Positions 10,180-18,311 of a DNA stretch of 64,000 nucleotides are shown here, piece after piece (within the stretch, counting starts at the first letter, position 1; every line of letters begins with the position of its first letter). The stretch is taken from the NCBI GenBank assembly GCA_035531755.1, contig DATKSK010000054.1, forward strand, positions 28,203 through 92,202, in the 5' to 3' direction. The translations under genes were made by a program, and so were the position numbers. The notes beneath the pieces were generated by a model, which did not search any database, had not been told where the DNA came from, and saw nothing but the letters and a program-made list of their open reading frames with translations. This DNA comes from Acidimicrobiales bacterium (lineage in GTDB: Bacteria > Actinomycetota > Acidimicrobiia > Acidimicrobiales > UBA8190).

Positions 10180-10776
10180 TCAGCGGGTCGAGGCGCTCGA
10201 CGCGGACGAGGTGGAGGCGCCGGGCGCCAGACGGGCGAGGTCGGGCCCGGCGATCACGACCACGGTGGCGCCGGCGGTGCTGGCCACCGGGGCCACGGCG
10301 CTCGACGGCTGCACCACGCCGGCGGACAGGCCCAGCGCGCCGACCACGGTGGTGGCGGCCCGCTGCTCACCGGCGGCCGCGTAGACCTGTGTCGCCGACA
10401 CCCTGGTGGTGGCGTTGGCGGCGGCCAGCGTGCCGAACCCCCGCGTGCGCAGGTAGGTGCCGACCCCCCCGGCCAGCCCGCTGATGCTCGTGCCGTTCGC
10501 CACCAGCACGTGGATGGCCGACGCCCCCGGCAGCACCGTCGGCGCCGCCGTCGTGGTGGTGGTCCGGGCCGTGGTGGTGGTGGTGGCACCGGCCGCGGTC
10601 GTCGTGGTCCCGCCGGCCGGGCTCGTGGGCGTCGACTCGGACGCGCTGGCCACCTGGATCGGGGGGCGCGTCGCCGACGGCATCAGGACGATGCCCACCA
10701 CGACGGCCACGGCGACCACGCCGGCGCCGCGGATCCAGTTCGCCGGGGGCGGGGAGTCGTTCTCCGGCGCGGTCAT
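10180..10776 (-). CDS. Membrane-anchored LytR_C-domain protein
   Basis: 198-residue protein with one N-terminal membrane segment (residues ~16-33), a Thr-rich low-complexity spacer (~45-85, runs of TTTTT), and a C-terminal LytR/CpsA-type domain (IHVLVANGTSISGLAGGV...LRTRGF). LytR_C is often found at the C-terminus of cell-wall glycopolymer ligases; here it stands alone on a stalk outside the cell. The ATG overlaps the TGA of the DUF3263 gene (ATGA), so the pair is coupled. Its exact role is unknown. Confidence 0.8.
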   Translation of the reverse strand: MTAPENDSPPPANWIRGAGVVAVAVVVGIVLMPSATRPPIQVASASESTPTSPAGGTTTTAAGATTTTTARTTTTTAAPTVLPGASAIHVLVANGTSISGLAGGVGTYLRTRGFGTLAAANATTRVSATQVYAAAGEQRAATTVVGALGLSAGVVQPSSAVAPVASTAGATVVVIAGPDLARLAPGASTSSASSASTR

Positions 10777-11033
10777 CGCCGTGGGTGCTGGTGCTCGGCC
10801 GGGGTCTCGAAGCGGTTGCGCCGTTGGTCGCGCCGGCGACGCTGCAGCCGGCGGACGACGAGGGGCGCATGCTCGAAAGCGCCGGCGGCGTCGACGAGCT
10901 CCGACAGGCGCCGGTAGTACCGCGTGGGCGACATGCCGAGCCGTTCGCGGATGGCGGCGGCCTTGGCACCGGGCCGGGTCCACCACGACTCCTCGAAGTC
11001 GAGGATCTTGCGGTCCTGGTCGGTCAATGCCAT
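10773..11033 (-). CDS. DUF3263 protein
   Basis: 86-residue actinobacterial protein. The core MALTDQDRKILDFEESWW, with GAKAAAIRERLGMSPTRYYRRL, looks like a small helix-turn-helix, followed by a very basic C-terminal tail. Short DUF3263 proteins are widespread in actinobacteria and commonly precede a LytR_C gene, as here. DNA binding is an inference. It overlaps the next gene by four bases. Confidence 0.85.
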   Translation of the reverse strand: MALTDQDRKILDFEESWWTRPGAKAAAIRERLGMSPTRYYRRLSELVDAAGAFEHAPLVVRRLQRRRRDQRRNRFETPAEHQHPRR

Positions 11034-11138
11034 CGCGGGGTCAAGCCTGCCTGCGCACCGCGCGCGAAGCAAGGATCCCCCGCCCTGCACCCCCGTCGGC
11101 GCCGGGTCGCCGAGGGCGGGCGGTAGCGTTGCGCGCAG

Positions 11139-11211
11139 GCCGGTGTGGCGCAGTTGGAAGCGCAGACGACTTGTAATCGTCAGGTCGTGGGTTCGAGTCC
11201 CACCACCGGCT
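11139..11211 (+). tRNA. tRNA-Thr (TGT)
   Basis: Acceptor stem GCCGGTG/CACCGGC; anticodon stem GACGA/TCGTC with loop CTTGTAA (anticodon TGT at 11172-11174); T arm GTGGG-TTCGAGT-CCCAC. It has 73 bases and no encoded CCA. Confidence 0.95.
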
Positions 11212-11239
11212 CGACACGGCCGCCGGGCCGCCGTCACGG

Positions 11240-12007
11240 TCACCGTCGTGCCGCCAGGCGCTCGAGCTGCCGGCGCAGGCGTTCGTGGGTGTGCGGCGCC
11301 GCCCACTCCCGGGCCACCTCGGCGTCGACCGCGGCGGCGTCGCGTCGCATGCGCTGCAGGGCGGGCCGGCGCAGCTGCTCCTTGGCGAGCCGGTAGGCGG
11401 CGGGGGCGATCTCGCCGAGCTCCCCGGCGACGGCGACGGCGCGCTCGAGCAGGGTGTCGGGGGCGTGCACCTCGTGGACCATGCCCACGGCGACGGCGCC
11501 CGCGGCGTCGAACAGCGCACCCGTGAACACGACGTCCTCGGTGCGCGGGCCGCACGCGTGGCGCACGACCTCGATGGCCGACGCCGGGAACGGCACACCC
11601 ACCACGAGCTCGCTCGCCCCGATGCGCGCGCCCTGCGCCATGAGGCGGCGGTCACACGCGCAGGCGACGATGCACCCGCCGGCGACGGCCGCGCCGTTGA
11701 CGGCGGCCACGGTCGGCTTGGGGAAGGCGAAGAGCGTCTCGAACACCCGCCTGAGCCCGGCGATGAGGTGCTCGGCGTACGCGGCGCCCCCGTCGAGGAC
11801 GCGCGGCAGGTCGACACCGGCCGAGAAGGCGCGCCCGGCGCCGGTGAGCACGACGGCCCGCACCTCGTCGTCGTTCCCGAGGCTGTCGACGACGGCCTGC
11901 AGCTCGTCGAGCAGTTCGACGTCGACGGCGTTCACCTTGCCGCGCGTGACGGTGACCACCGCCACCGCCCCCACGCGCCCCACCTCGACCACCGACCCCA
12001 CCGCCAC
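11240..12007 (-). CDS. Enoyl-CoA hydratase/isomerase family protein
   Basis: 255-residue crotonase-fold protein. The acyl-CoA oxyanion hole parts are AFSAGVDLPR (~residues 65-74) and AAVNGAAVAGGC (~105-116). The family's usual catalytic glutamates cannot be assigned with confidence, so the substrate and exact reaction (hydratase, isomerase or other) are open. The reading frame continues far upstream without a stop. I place the start at the GTG at 12007, which has AGGGGAG four bases before it and gives a family-typical length; GTG 12001 is an alternative. It is divergent from the DUF929 gene. Confidence 0.82.
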   Translation of the reverse strand: MAVGSVVEVGRVGAVAVVTVTRGKVNAVDVELLDELQAVVDSLGNDDEVRAVVLTGAGRAFSAGVDLPRVLDGGAAYAEHLIAGLRRVFETLFAFPKPTVAAVNGAAVAGGCIVACACDRRLMAQGARIGASELVVGVPFPASAIEVVRHACGPRTEDVVFTGALFDAAGAVAVGMVHEVHAPDTLLERAVAVAGELGEIAPAAYRLAKEQLRRPALQRMRRDAAAVDAEVAREWAAPHTHERLRRQLERLAARR

Positions 12008-12115
12008 CAGGCTCCCCTGCTCGTCCCGCCAGATGATCGCACGACGCGTGGCCCCGGGGCAGCGGTGGGGGTGACCATCGGGCAGGATGGAGGGCCCTGG
12101 GGGCCCGAGGACGGG

Positions 12116-13195
12116 ATGTCGTCGATGGGTGCAGGACACGCCGGACGGGGCACGCCGTCGGAACGGCGAACCGCCCGGCCCGGTGCCGGCGCGGCGCCGG
12201 CGGGACGGCGACCGGCCCGACGGCGGGGCGTCACCGGCTCGCCCCGCCCGGCCTCGCGGACGCCATCGGCCCGGCAGGCGGGCGGCGCGCCGGGACGCCG
12301 AGTGCCGAAGGGGGCGGCGCGCCCGGGGACGCGTCGGGCGCCGGCCCGGACGTCGCCACGGTTCTCGGCATCCACGACGGCCGTCGTCGCCATCGGCGCG
12401 GTCGTGCTGGTGGTGGTCGTGCTGGTGATCGTGAAGGTCTCGGGCCCGAGCACCGCGGTGACGTCGCACGACCACGCGCCGGCGGTGACGCCTGCGTCGG
12501 CCGCCGTGGTGGCCGCGCTGACGGGCATCCCCGTCTCCGAGATGGACGCCGTCGGCCTCCCGCCGTCGGTGACGGCTCCGACCGTGGACTCGAGCCAACC
12601 GCCGCTCGTGCTCCACGGCAAGCCGGGTGCCATCTACATCGGTGGCGAGTTCTGCCCGAACTGCGCTTCGGAGCGGTGGGCGGTGATCGCCGCCTTCGCC
12701 AAGTTCGGGTCGTTCAGGGGCCTGAAGGAGACGACGTCGTCACCTTGGGACGGAACGCCGTTCGCGACCTTCTCGTTCACGGGTGCCACGTACTCGAGCA
12801 CCCTGGTCACCTTCGAGCCGGTGGAGTACGAGGGCAACGACACGAACGGACTCGGGACGCGCAAGGTCATCCACTCGCTCACCACCGTGCAGTCACAGCT
12901 GTGGACGGCGTACTCGGACAGATTCTCCGGCGGCCGGGAAGGATTCCCCTTCGTCGATATCGGCAACCGCGCCTTGGTCATCGGGCGCAGCTACGACCCC
13001 TCCGTGCTGACCGGCCTCAGCCAGAAGGAGATCGCCGCCCGGCTGTCGCACCCGTCCGACCCGGTGACCCAGGGCGTCGTCGGCGCCACCACCTACCTGA
13101 CGGCGGCGATCTGCTCGATGACCGGCAGGCAGCCCGCAGCGGTGTGCTCGGCCACGGCCGTCACCGCGGCGGCACAGGCCATGGGCCTGCACTGA
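12116..13195 (+). CDS. DUF929 membrane-anchored thiol protein
   Basis: 359 residues: a long basic, disordered N-terminus (1-83), one membrane helix (~87-107), then an extracytoplasmic DUF929 domain. That domain begins with GAIYIGGEFCPNCASERW, a CxxC motif (Cys180/Cys183) in a thioredoxin-like setting, and contains EGFPFVDIGNRALV. DUF929 proteins are thought to be thioredoxin-fold proteins; a role in envelope disulfide chemistry is inferred from the CPNC motif. The ATG at 12116 has GAGG five bases upstream. The unusually long Arg/Pro/Gly leader may make residues 1-80 poorly conserved. Confidence 0.82.
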   Translation: MSSMGAGHAGRGTPSERRTARPGAGAAPAGRRPARRRGVTGSPRPASRTPSARQAGGAPGRRVPKGAARPGTRRAPARTSPRFSASTTAVVAIGAVVLVVVVLVIVKVSGPSTAVTSHDHAPAVTPASAAVVAALTGIPVSEMDAVGLPPSVTAPTVDSSQPPLVLHGKPGAIYIGGEFCPNCASERWAVIAAFAKFGSFRGLKETTSSPWDGTPFATFSFTGATYSSTLVTFEPVEYEGNDTNGLGTRKVIHSLTTVQSQLWTAYSDRFSGGREGFPFVDIGNRALVIGRSYDPSVLTGLSQKEIAARLSHPSDPVTQGVVGATTYLTAAICSMTGRQPAAVCSATAVTAAAQAMGLH

Positions 13196-13248
13196 CCATG
13201 CCCCACCGGCGACGGCCGCACCGTGCGGAGGTCGTCGTGTCGTCCCGG

Positions 13249-13320
13249 CCATCGTCGCGGCCCTCGTCCCGGCCATCGTCGTGGCCATCGTCGTGGCCAT
13301 CGTCGTGGCCCTCGTCGTGG
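13249..13320. repeat. 6 x 12-base tandem repeat
   Basis: Six adjacent 12-base units of the form CCMTCGTCGYGG. The three central copies are identical (13273-13308). There are no spacers, so it is not a CRISPR array. Confidence 0.9.
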
Positions 13321-13416
13321 CCCTCGTCGTTCACGCGCCCGTCACCGTTCGGACCCCCGGCGTTCACGGAGGCTGCGTACTGTGCAACGACGGCTGCACG
13401 ACGGAAGGAGACCACG

Positions 13417-13503
13417 ATGACGGTCATGCGCACCACGTTCCGGAGAGTCGGGCTCTCGATCGCCATCACCCGCTGGGCGTTGCGGCCGAAGCGCCCACTG
13501 TGA
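13417..13503 (+). CDS. Possible 28-residue basic microprotein
   Basis: An ATG preceded by GGAAGGAG (seven-base spacing), a much better ribosome site than most genes here. The frame starts MTVMRTTFRRVGLSIAI, ends in RPKRPL, and is strongly basic. I know no family for it. It could be a real small protein, a leader peptide, or chance. No gene follows on the same strand within 2 kb. Confidence 0.35.
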   Translation: MTVMRTTFRRVGLSIAITRWALRPKRPL

Positions 13504-13705
13504 CGGGGCCGCCCGCACAGCAGCGCATCCGCCGGAGCGGTCGATCGGTGCTCCCCGCACCCACCGTCGGCCTCTTCGGCGCGTCCGGGCCCTGGTGGCG
13601 CGTCGGAGGTGCCCGGCCGGCGTGGGCCTGCGCCGTCCAGCCGGAGCGGATCCGGCGTCGGGTGCCGGGGGTCAGGCGTGGCCGTGAAGCGCGGCGATCA
13701 CGAGC

Positions 13706-14947
13706 TCAGGCTTCCGCGACGGCCGTCGGGGTCGGGGGCCGATCTCCACCCCGTCGGCGCGCCAGCTCGAAGCACGCCACCGCGCCGGCGGCCGCGACGT
13801 TGAGCGCACCCAGGGAACCGAACTGCGGGATGGCGGTGAGCACCGAGCAGCGGCGACGGGTGAGCGCCGCCAGGCCGCGACCCTCCGCCCCCATGACGAG
13901 GGCCACCGGCCCCTCGGCTTCGGCGCCGAGCTCGAACAACGACCGCGGGGCCTCGGCGTCGAGCCCGATGCTCACGACGCCGAGCTCGTCCAGACGGCGC
14001 AGGGCGGTGGGGATCCCGGGGACCACGGCGATCGCCAGGTGCTCGATGGCGCCGGCCGCCACCTTGGCCACCGTGGGCGTCACGTGCGCGGCACGATGCC
14101 GCGGCACCACGACCCCGGTGACGCCGGCACACTCGGCCGAGCGCAGCAACGAGCCGAGATTGTGGGGATCGGTCACGCCGTCGAGCACCAGCAGGAACGG
14201 TGCGACCCCCCGCCGGGCCCGGCACAACGCATCGAGGTCGGCCTCCTCGAGCGGCTGGGCCCGGGCCAGCACACCCTGCGGCGTGTCGGTCCGTGCCGCC
14301 ATGTCGAGCCTGCCGCGGGGGACGAGGACGATGCGGGCGCGCCGGCGCGAGGCGAGCCGCTCGATGTCGTCGATCTGCGGCGACGGGTCCTGGCCCTCTG
14401 CGATCCACACCTCACGCACCGGGCGGCGACCCGCGGCGAGCAGCTCACGCACGGCCTGACGGCCCTCGACCTGTTCGCCGCCGAGCGGGTGGCGGTCACC
14501 ACGCCCCTCGCGCCCGTCGCGTCGGCCACCCGCGTCGCGTCCGATGCGTCTGTCACCGCCGTCGGCCGCTCGTCGTCCGCGCTCGCCGCGGCCGTCGCCG
14601 CGCCCTCGAAGCGTGTCGTCGCGCCGGCCGCGCACCGCCGAGCCACGCCCGGCGTCATCACGACGCGGCGCGCTGCCACGCGTGGCGTGCGGGCCTGATC
14701 CTCCGAGCGCGCCCGGCCCGCCGCGGGCCCCGGTCCCGCCGCCGCGTGCCCCGGTCCCGCCGCGGCCTGCTGCACCGGTGCGCCCTCCCGCCCCGGCCCT
14801 CCCTCCGGCGCCGCCCTGTCCCCCGGTCCCGGCCCGTCCTCGCCCTGCGGTCCCGGCCCGTCCTGCGGTCGCGCCCCGTCCCCCGGCCCCGCTGCGCCCG
14901 GAGGAAGCGGCCTGTCCACGGGGCCGGCGCGGGGGTGGACTGCTCAT
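13706..14947 (-). CDS. rlmB: 23S rRNA 2'-O-methyltransferase, RlmB/TrmH (SpoU) family, with RG-rich leader
   Basis: 413 residues. The C-terminal ~245 hold an L30e-like substrate-binding domain (EGRQAVRELLAAGR) and the SPOUT knot with its three motifs: NLGSLLRSAE, LVMGAEGRGL, and LGALNVAAAGAVAC. This family methylates the ribose of a 23S rRNA guanosine (RlmB, G2251) or similar targets. The first ~165 residues are an Arg/Gly/Ala-rich disordered extension with RG-type repeats. The ATG overlaps the ispF stop (ATGA), which fixes the start. In M. tuberculosis cysS lies between ispF and this gene; it is absent here. Confidence 0.9.
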   Translation of the reverse strand: MSSPPPRRPRGQAASSGRSGAGGRGATAGRAGTAGRGRAGTGGQGGAGGRAGAGGRTGAAGRGGTGARGGGTGARGGPGALGGSGPHATRGSAPRRDDAGRGSAVRGRRDDTLRGRGDGRGERGRRAADGGDRRIGRDAGGRRDGREGRGDRHPLGGEQVEGRQAVRELLAAGRRPVREVWIAEGQDPSPQIDDIERLASRRRARIVLVPRGRLDMAARTDTPQGVLARAQPLEEADLDALCRARRGVAPFLLVLDGVTDPHNLGSLLRSAECAGVTGVVVPRHRAAHVTPTVAKVAAGAIEHLAIAVVPGIPTALRRLDELGVVSIGLDAEAPRSLFELGAEAEGPVALVMGAEGRGLAALTRRRCSVLTAIPQFGSLGALNVAAAGAVACFELARRRGGDRPPTPTAVAEA

Positions 14948-15444
14948 GCCCCACCGGCAAGGAGCACGACGGCCAGGCAGGCGATGCCCTCCACCCGGCC
15001 CAAGGCGCCGAGGCCCTCGGCACGCTTGGCCTTTACGCTCACCGGTGCATCCAGCCGCGCTCCGAGGCAGGTGGCCATGCCGTCGGTGTGCTCCGCCAGC
15101 CGGGGGCGCTCGCACACCACCGTGCAGTCGGCGTTGACGAGGTGCCAGCCCTGGTCGTCCACCATCGACGCCACGCGCTCGAGCAGGCCCAGGGAGTCTG
15201 CGCCCGCCCACGCCGGGTCGCTCGCCGGGAAGTGCCTCCCCAGGTCCCCGAGCCCCGCGGCGCCGAGGAGCGCCTCGGCGACGGCGTGGGCCACGACATC
15301 GGCGTCACTGTGCCCGGCCAGGCCGGCGGCGCCGGGGACGGTGACGCCGCCGAGGACGAGGAGCCGCCCCGGGTCCCCGGAGAAGCGGTGCACGTCGAAT
15401 CCCTGGCCCACCCGGAAGCCCACCGGCCCGGCCCCTGCCGTCAC
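14944..15444 (-). CDS. ispF: 2-C-methyl-D-erythritol 2,4-cyclodiphosphate synthase
   Basis: Fifth enzyme of the MEP isoprenoid pathway; cyclises CDP-methylerythritol 2-phosphate with loss of CMP. 166 residues, typical. The zinc ligands lie in GQGFDVHRF (Asp17, His19), with the AGHSDADVVAHA motif following and the C-terminal KAKRAEGLGALGR also conserved. The GTG start overlaps the ispD stop by four bases (GTGA), and its own stop overlaps rlmB, so ispD-ispF-rlmB forms a coupled operon. Confidence 0.97.
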   Translation of the reverse strand: MTAGAGPVGFRVGQGFDVHRFSGDPGRLLVLGGVTVPGAAGLAGHSDADVVAHAVAEALLGAAGLGDLGRHFPASDPAWAGADSLGLLERVASMVDDQGWHLVNADCTVVCERPRLAEHTDGMATCLGARLDAPVSVKAKRAEGLGALGRVEGIACLAVVLLAGGA

Positions 15445-16088
15445 GGCGCCGCCAGCGCCTGGGCGATCTCGAGATCGGCCGCCGTCGTCACCTTGAGGTT
15501 GCGCGGGTCTCCGGGCACGACGCGCACGGTAGCCCCGAGTGCCTCGACCAGCGCGGCGTCGTCGGTGGCGTCGGGGTCGCGGGCGTGCGCCCGGCGCAGG
15601 AGGTCGGCCCGGAAGGCCTGGGGCGTCTGCACGGCGACGATCCCGTCGCGCGCCACGGTGGCGACGACGGCGTCGCCCTCCACGCGCTTCAGCGTGTCGG
15701 CCACGGCCATCGCCGGCACGGCCGCCTCGGCCCCCCCGGTGACGGCGTCCACCACGGACCGGAACAGCGCCGGCGACGCCAGTGGCCGCGCCCCGTCGTG
15801 CACCACGATCACCTCGGCGGAGGCGGGGACGGCGGCGAGCCCGGCTCGCACCGATGCCGCCCGCGTGTCACCACCGGGGACGACCACGTCGGCGCCGTAC
15901 GAACCGTCGCCGGCCGAGCCCGGCTCCGGCGGGGTGTCGGGGATGACGAGGACGACACCGTCGGCCACGCCGCGCGCCGCGTCCACGGACCACTGCACCA
16001 TCAACCGGCCGCCGAGCCGCGCGAACTGCTTCGGGGCGCCGAACCGGTGACCACTGCCGGCCGCGACCACGATCGCCCACACCGACAC
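15441..16088 (-). CDS. ispD: 2-C-methyl-D-erythritol 4-phosphate cytidylyltransferase
   Basis: Third MEP pathway enzyme, attaching CMP to methylerythritol phosphate. 215 residues. Motifs are the N-terminal AAGSGHRFGAPKQF (CTP-binding Arg and Lys), VVHDGARPL, and TPQAFR. The GTG start at 16088 begins MSVWAIVVAAG. It is the first gene of the ispD-ispF-rlmB unit and follows carD with a 57-base gap. The carD-ispD-ispF order is shared with mycobacteria. Confidence 0.96.
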   Translation of the reverse strand: MSVWAIVVAAGSGHRFGAPKQFARLGGRLMVQWSVDAARGVADGVVLVIPDTPPEPGSAGDGSYGADVVVPGGDTRAASVRAGLAAVPASAEVIVVHDGARPLASPALFRSVVDAVTGGAEAAVPAMAVADTLKRVEGDAVVATVARDGIVAVQTPQAFRADLLRRAHARDPDATDDAALVEALGATVRVVPGDPRNLKVTTAADLEIAQALAAP

Positions 16089-16145
16089 GGGCTCACCCCC
16101 CGTCCGGCGACGGCGCGCCGCCCGGGCGGAGCGGGCCCATGGGGC

Positions 16146-16622
16146 TCAGGGCAGCGCCTCGTCGAGGCGCTTCTCGGCGGCTTCCTCGTCGACGTCGAGC
16201 GCGAAGGTCAGCTCCGACACGAGGATCTGGCGCGCCCGGCTCAGCATGCGCTTCTCGCCGGCGGACAACCCCTTGTCCTTGTCGCGGATGGACAGGTTCC
16301 GCACGACCTCGGCCACCTGGTAGATATCGCCGGAGCGGAGCTTCTCGGAGTGGTTCTTGTAGCGGCGGGACCAGTTGGTCGGCATCCGGGCCTCCTTCTT
16401 GCGAAGGACGGCGAAGACCTCCTCGACCTCTTCGTCGTTGATGACCTCGCGCAGGCCGACCCCTTCGGTGTTGTCGGCGGGGACCATGAGGGTGAGGTCG
16501 CCGTAGGCGAGACGGAGAACCAGGTACTCCTTCTTCTCGCCGAAGGCCTCCTTGACCTCGCGCCGCTCCACGATCGCCGCCCCGTGATGGGGGTAGACCA
16601 CCTTGTCACCGATGTCGAACAC
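16146..16622 (-). CDS. carD: CarD-family RNA polymerase-binding regulator
   Basis: 158-residue global regulator that binds the RNA polymerase beta lobe and stabilises the open complex at rRNA and other promoters. The N-terminal RNAP-interaction domain begins FDIGDKVVYPHHGA. The C-terminal DNA-binding half contains PTNWSRRYKNHSEKL and LSAGEKRMLSRARQILVSEL, nearly identical to mycobacterial CarD. I choose the GTG at 16622 because it matches that start and follows GAGAGG; the longer frame from 16655 adds 11 residues not expected in the family. Confidence 0.96.
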   Translation of the reverse strand: MFDIGDKVVYPHHGAAIVERREVKEAFGEKKEYLVLRLAYGDLTLMVPADNTEGVGLREVINDEEVEEVFAVLRKKEARMPTNWSRRYKNHSEKLRSGDIYQVAEVVRNLSIRDKDKGLSAGEKRMLSRARQILVSELTFALDVDEEAAEKRLDEALP

Positions 16623-16725
16623 GGACCTCTCCCGGGGGGACGGCGCGCCGGCCACTCGCTCACGGCGGGGACGGACGGGACATTCTACCTGAGCGGCCCC
16701 GCCCGGCCCCCGAGCGGCGCCACGG

Positions 16726-17991
16726 TCAGCTGTAGCGGTCCAGGATGCTCACCTCGGCCAGGCGGGCCAGGCCGTCCTTGACCGAGCGGGCCCGGGCCTC
16801 ACCCACACCCCCGACCTGCTCGAGGTCGCCGACCGACGCCCGCATGATCCGCTGCAGCCCGGCGAAGTGCTCGACGATCCGGTCGGCGAGCACGTCGGGG
16901 AACCGTGGCAGGCGGTGCAGGAGCCGGAAGCCGCGCGGCTCCAGGGCGCCGTCGGGATCGGCGTGGGCCGCCGCCAGCCCGAGGACCGACGACACCCGCC
17001 GGACGTCGAGCAGCTCGTCGGTCGACAGGCGGGCGAGTGCCGTGAGCGCGTGGTCGGGCTCGTCGTCGGGCGTGCCCCGGGCCCCCACCCCGTCGACGCG
17101 CGCCGTTCCGTCGACGCGCGCCGCCCCGTCGCCACGTGCCGCCCCGTCGACGCGCGCTGCCCCGTCGACGCGCGCTGCCCCGTCGCCACGCGCGGCGCGA
17201 CGGCCTGCACCGGCCGGCTCGCGCCCGTCGACGCGCACCGACCGCCCGGCCTCGGCGCCGGCGCCGGCGCGCTGGTAGTCGCGCACCACCAGACGGCGGA
17301 CGGGCTCGACGCCCTCGACCACCTCTTCGAGCTGGAGCCGCAGCAGGCGGCCGTTCTCGCCCAGCTCGACGAGATCGGCCTTCACCTCCTCGCCGATGCG
17401 GCACACGAGCTCGGCGGGCTGGAGCACCGCCACGACGTCGCGCACGGTGACGGTGTCGGCGACCTCGAGGGCGGACAGCGCGGTGACGGCGAGGTCGAAG
17501 CGCTGCCGGAACCGCTGCAGCGTCTGCAGGGCCTGGCTCACCCGCTCGTGCAGGCGGCGTTCGGGCTGCAGCACGTGCCGGACGTCGTGCCGGTAGATCG
17601 TGACGAGGCCCATGGCGGCCGACACCGACACCACGGGCACGTCGACGGAACGGGCGACGCGCTCGGCCGTCCGGTGCCGGGTGCCGGTCTCGATGGTGGG
17701 TATCGACGCGTTGGGCATGAGGTGGACGTTGGCGCGGGCGATCCGTCCGGCATCCGAGGACACGATGATGGCCCCGTCCATCTTGGCCAGCTCCGCCAGG
17801 CGCTGCGGGCTGAACTCGGCGTCGAGGAGGAACCCGCCGGTGCAGATCGACAGCACCTCGTGGCCGTCGCCCACGACGATGAGCGCTCCCCGATCGGCCT
17901 GCAGGACGCGCTCGATCCCGTCACGTAGCGGCTGGCCGGGCGCCACGAGCGCCAGGGCGTCGGCCATGGCCGAGCTGGGTCGCAGCTCCAC
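16726..17991 (-). CDS. disA: DNA integrity scanning protein / diadenylate cyclase DisA, with hexapeptide-repeat insert
   Basis: Makes c-di-AMP from two ATP and scans DNA for branched structures. The DAC domain shows the catalytic KMDGAIIVSSD and GTRHRTAERVA. A helical linker and the C-terminal helix-hairpin-helix DNA-binding domain follow (VGDLEQVGGVGEARARSV). At 421 residues it is about 60 longer than M. tuberculosis DisA. The excess is an ARVDGA/ARGDGA repeat tract (about residues 263-300) between linker and HhH domain. The start GTG at 17991 fits the homologue N-terminus; ATG 17967 is the alternative. It sits next to radA, whose product is known to regulate DisA in Bacillus. Confidence 0.94.
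   Translation of the reverse strand: MELRPSSAMADALALVAPGQPLRDGIERVLQADRGALIVVGDGHEVLSICTGGFLLDAEFSPQRLAELAKMDGAIIVSSDAGRIARANVHLMPNASIPTIETGTRHRTAERVARSVDVPVVSVSAAMGLVTIYRHDVRHVLQPERRLHERVSQALQTLQRFRQRFDLAVTALSALEVADTVTVRDVVAVLQPAELVCRIGEEVKADLVELGENGRLLRLQLEEVVEGVEPVRRLVVRDYQRAGAGAEAGRSVRVDGREPAGAGRRAARGDGAARVDGAARVDGAARGDGAARVDGTARVDGVGARGTPDDEPDHALTALARLSTDELLDVRRVSSVLGLAAAHADPDGALEPRGFRLLHRLPRFPDVLADRIVEHFAGLQRIMRASVGDLEQVGGVGEARARSVKDGLARLAEVSILDRYS
17090..17197. repeat. 6 x 18-base tandem repeat in disA
   Basis: Six adjacent 18-base units (first CCGTCGACGCGCGCCGTT, with drift) encoding repeated Ala-Arg-Val/Gly-Asp-Gly-Ala/Thr. The unit keeps the frame. There are no spacers, so it is not a CRISPR array. 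Confidence 0.9.
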
Positions 17992-17999
17992 CCCCGCAT

Positions 18000-18311
18000 G
18001 GTACCCGCCGCCCCGCCCCGAAATCCCCGCAGCCCGGGCGCGCACGGCGATGCGCGACGGTGCGGCGGCGCGCACCGGCTGATCCCGGCGGGCCCTGGAC
18101 GTCGGAGGCGACGCACCGTGACCGACCGCATCCCACGCGCGGGAGCGACGCCTCGGCGGCGCTCGGCGTCGGCGCTCGGCGTCGGCGGCCGGCCACGGGC
18201 CGCGACCCAATTGTGGGCGGGCCAATTGTGGGCGGGCCAATTGTGGGCGGGCGCGGCGGGGACGGGCGGGCAAGCCCGACGGCGCGACGCCCGTGGCCCG
18301 TCTCCGGCCCG
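18000..18311. other. Intergenic stretch between disA and radA
   Basis: About 310 bases with no convincing gene. It holds three 15-base repeats (18207-18251) and presumably the disA promoter on the minus strand. I could not pick clear -35/-10 boxes. Confidence 0.6.
18207..18251. repeat. 3 x 15-base intergenic repeat upstream of disA
   Basis: Three exact copies of CCAATTGTGGGCGGG. Unlike most repeats in this window it lies outside coding sequence, about 215 bases before the disA start. Each copy contains the palindrome CAATTG, an AT-rich island in very GC-rich DNA. Confidence 0.9.

Larger units (their letters stand above)
13196..13705. other. Gene-poor stretch with repeats and one possible microgene
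   Basis: Between DUF929 and rlmB I find no standard gene. It holds the 12-base tandem repeat at 13249-13320 and a 28-codon frame with a strong ribosome site at 13417-13503. The remainder shows nothing I can name. Confidence 0.6.

Noticed and set aside
13198..13503. About 100-codon frame through the 12-base repeat
   Set aside because: It consists mostly of RPSS/WPSS repeats from the tandem DNA unit. Only the short 28-codon frame at its end has a ribosome site.
17090..17197. Repeat array as CRISPR
   Set aside because: Units abut with no spacers, lie in the disA frame, and there are no cas genes in the window. The same holds for 13249-13320 and 60534-60640.
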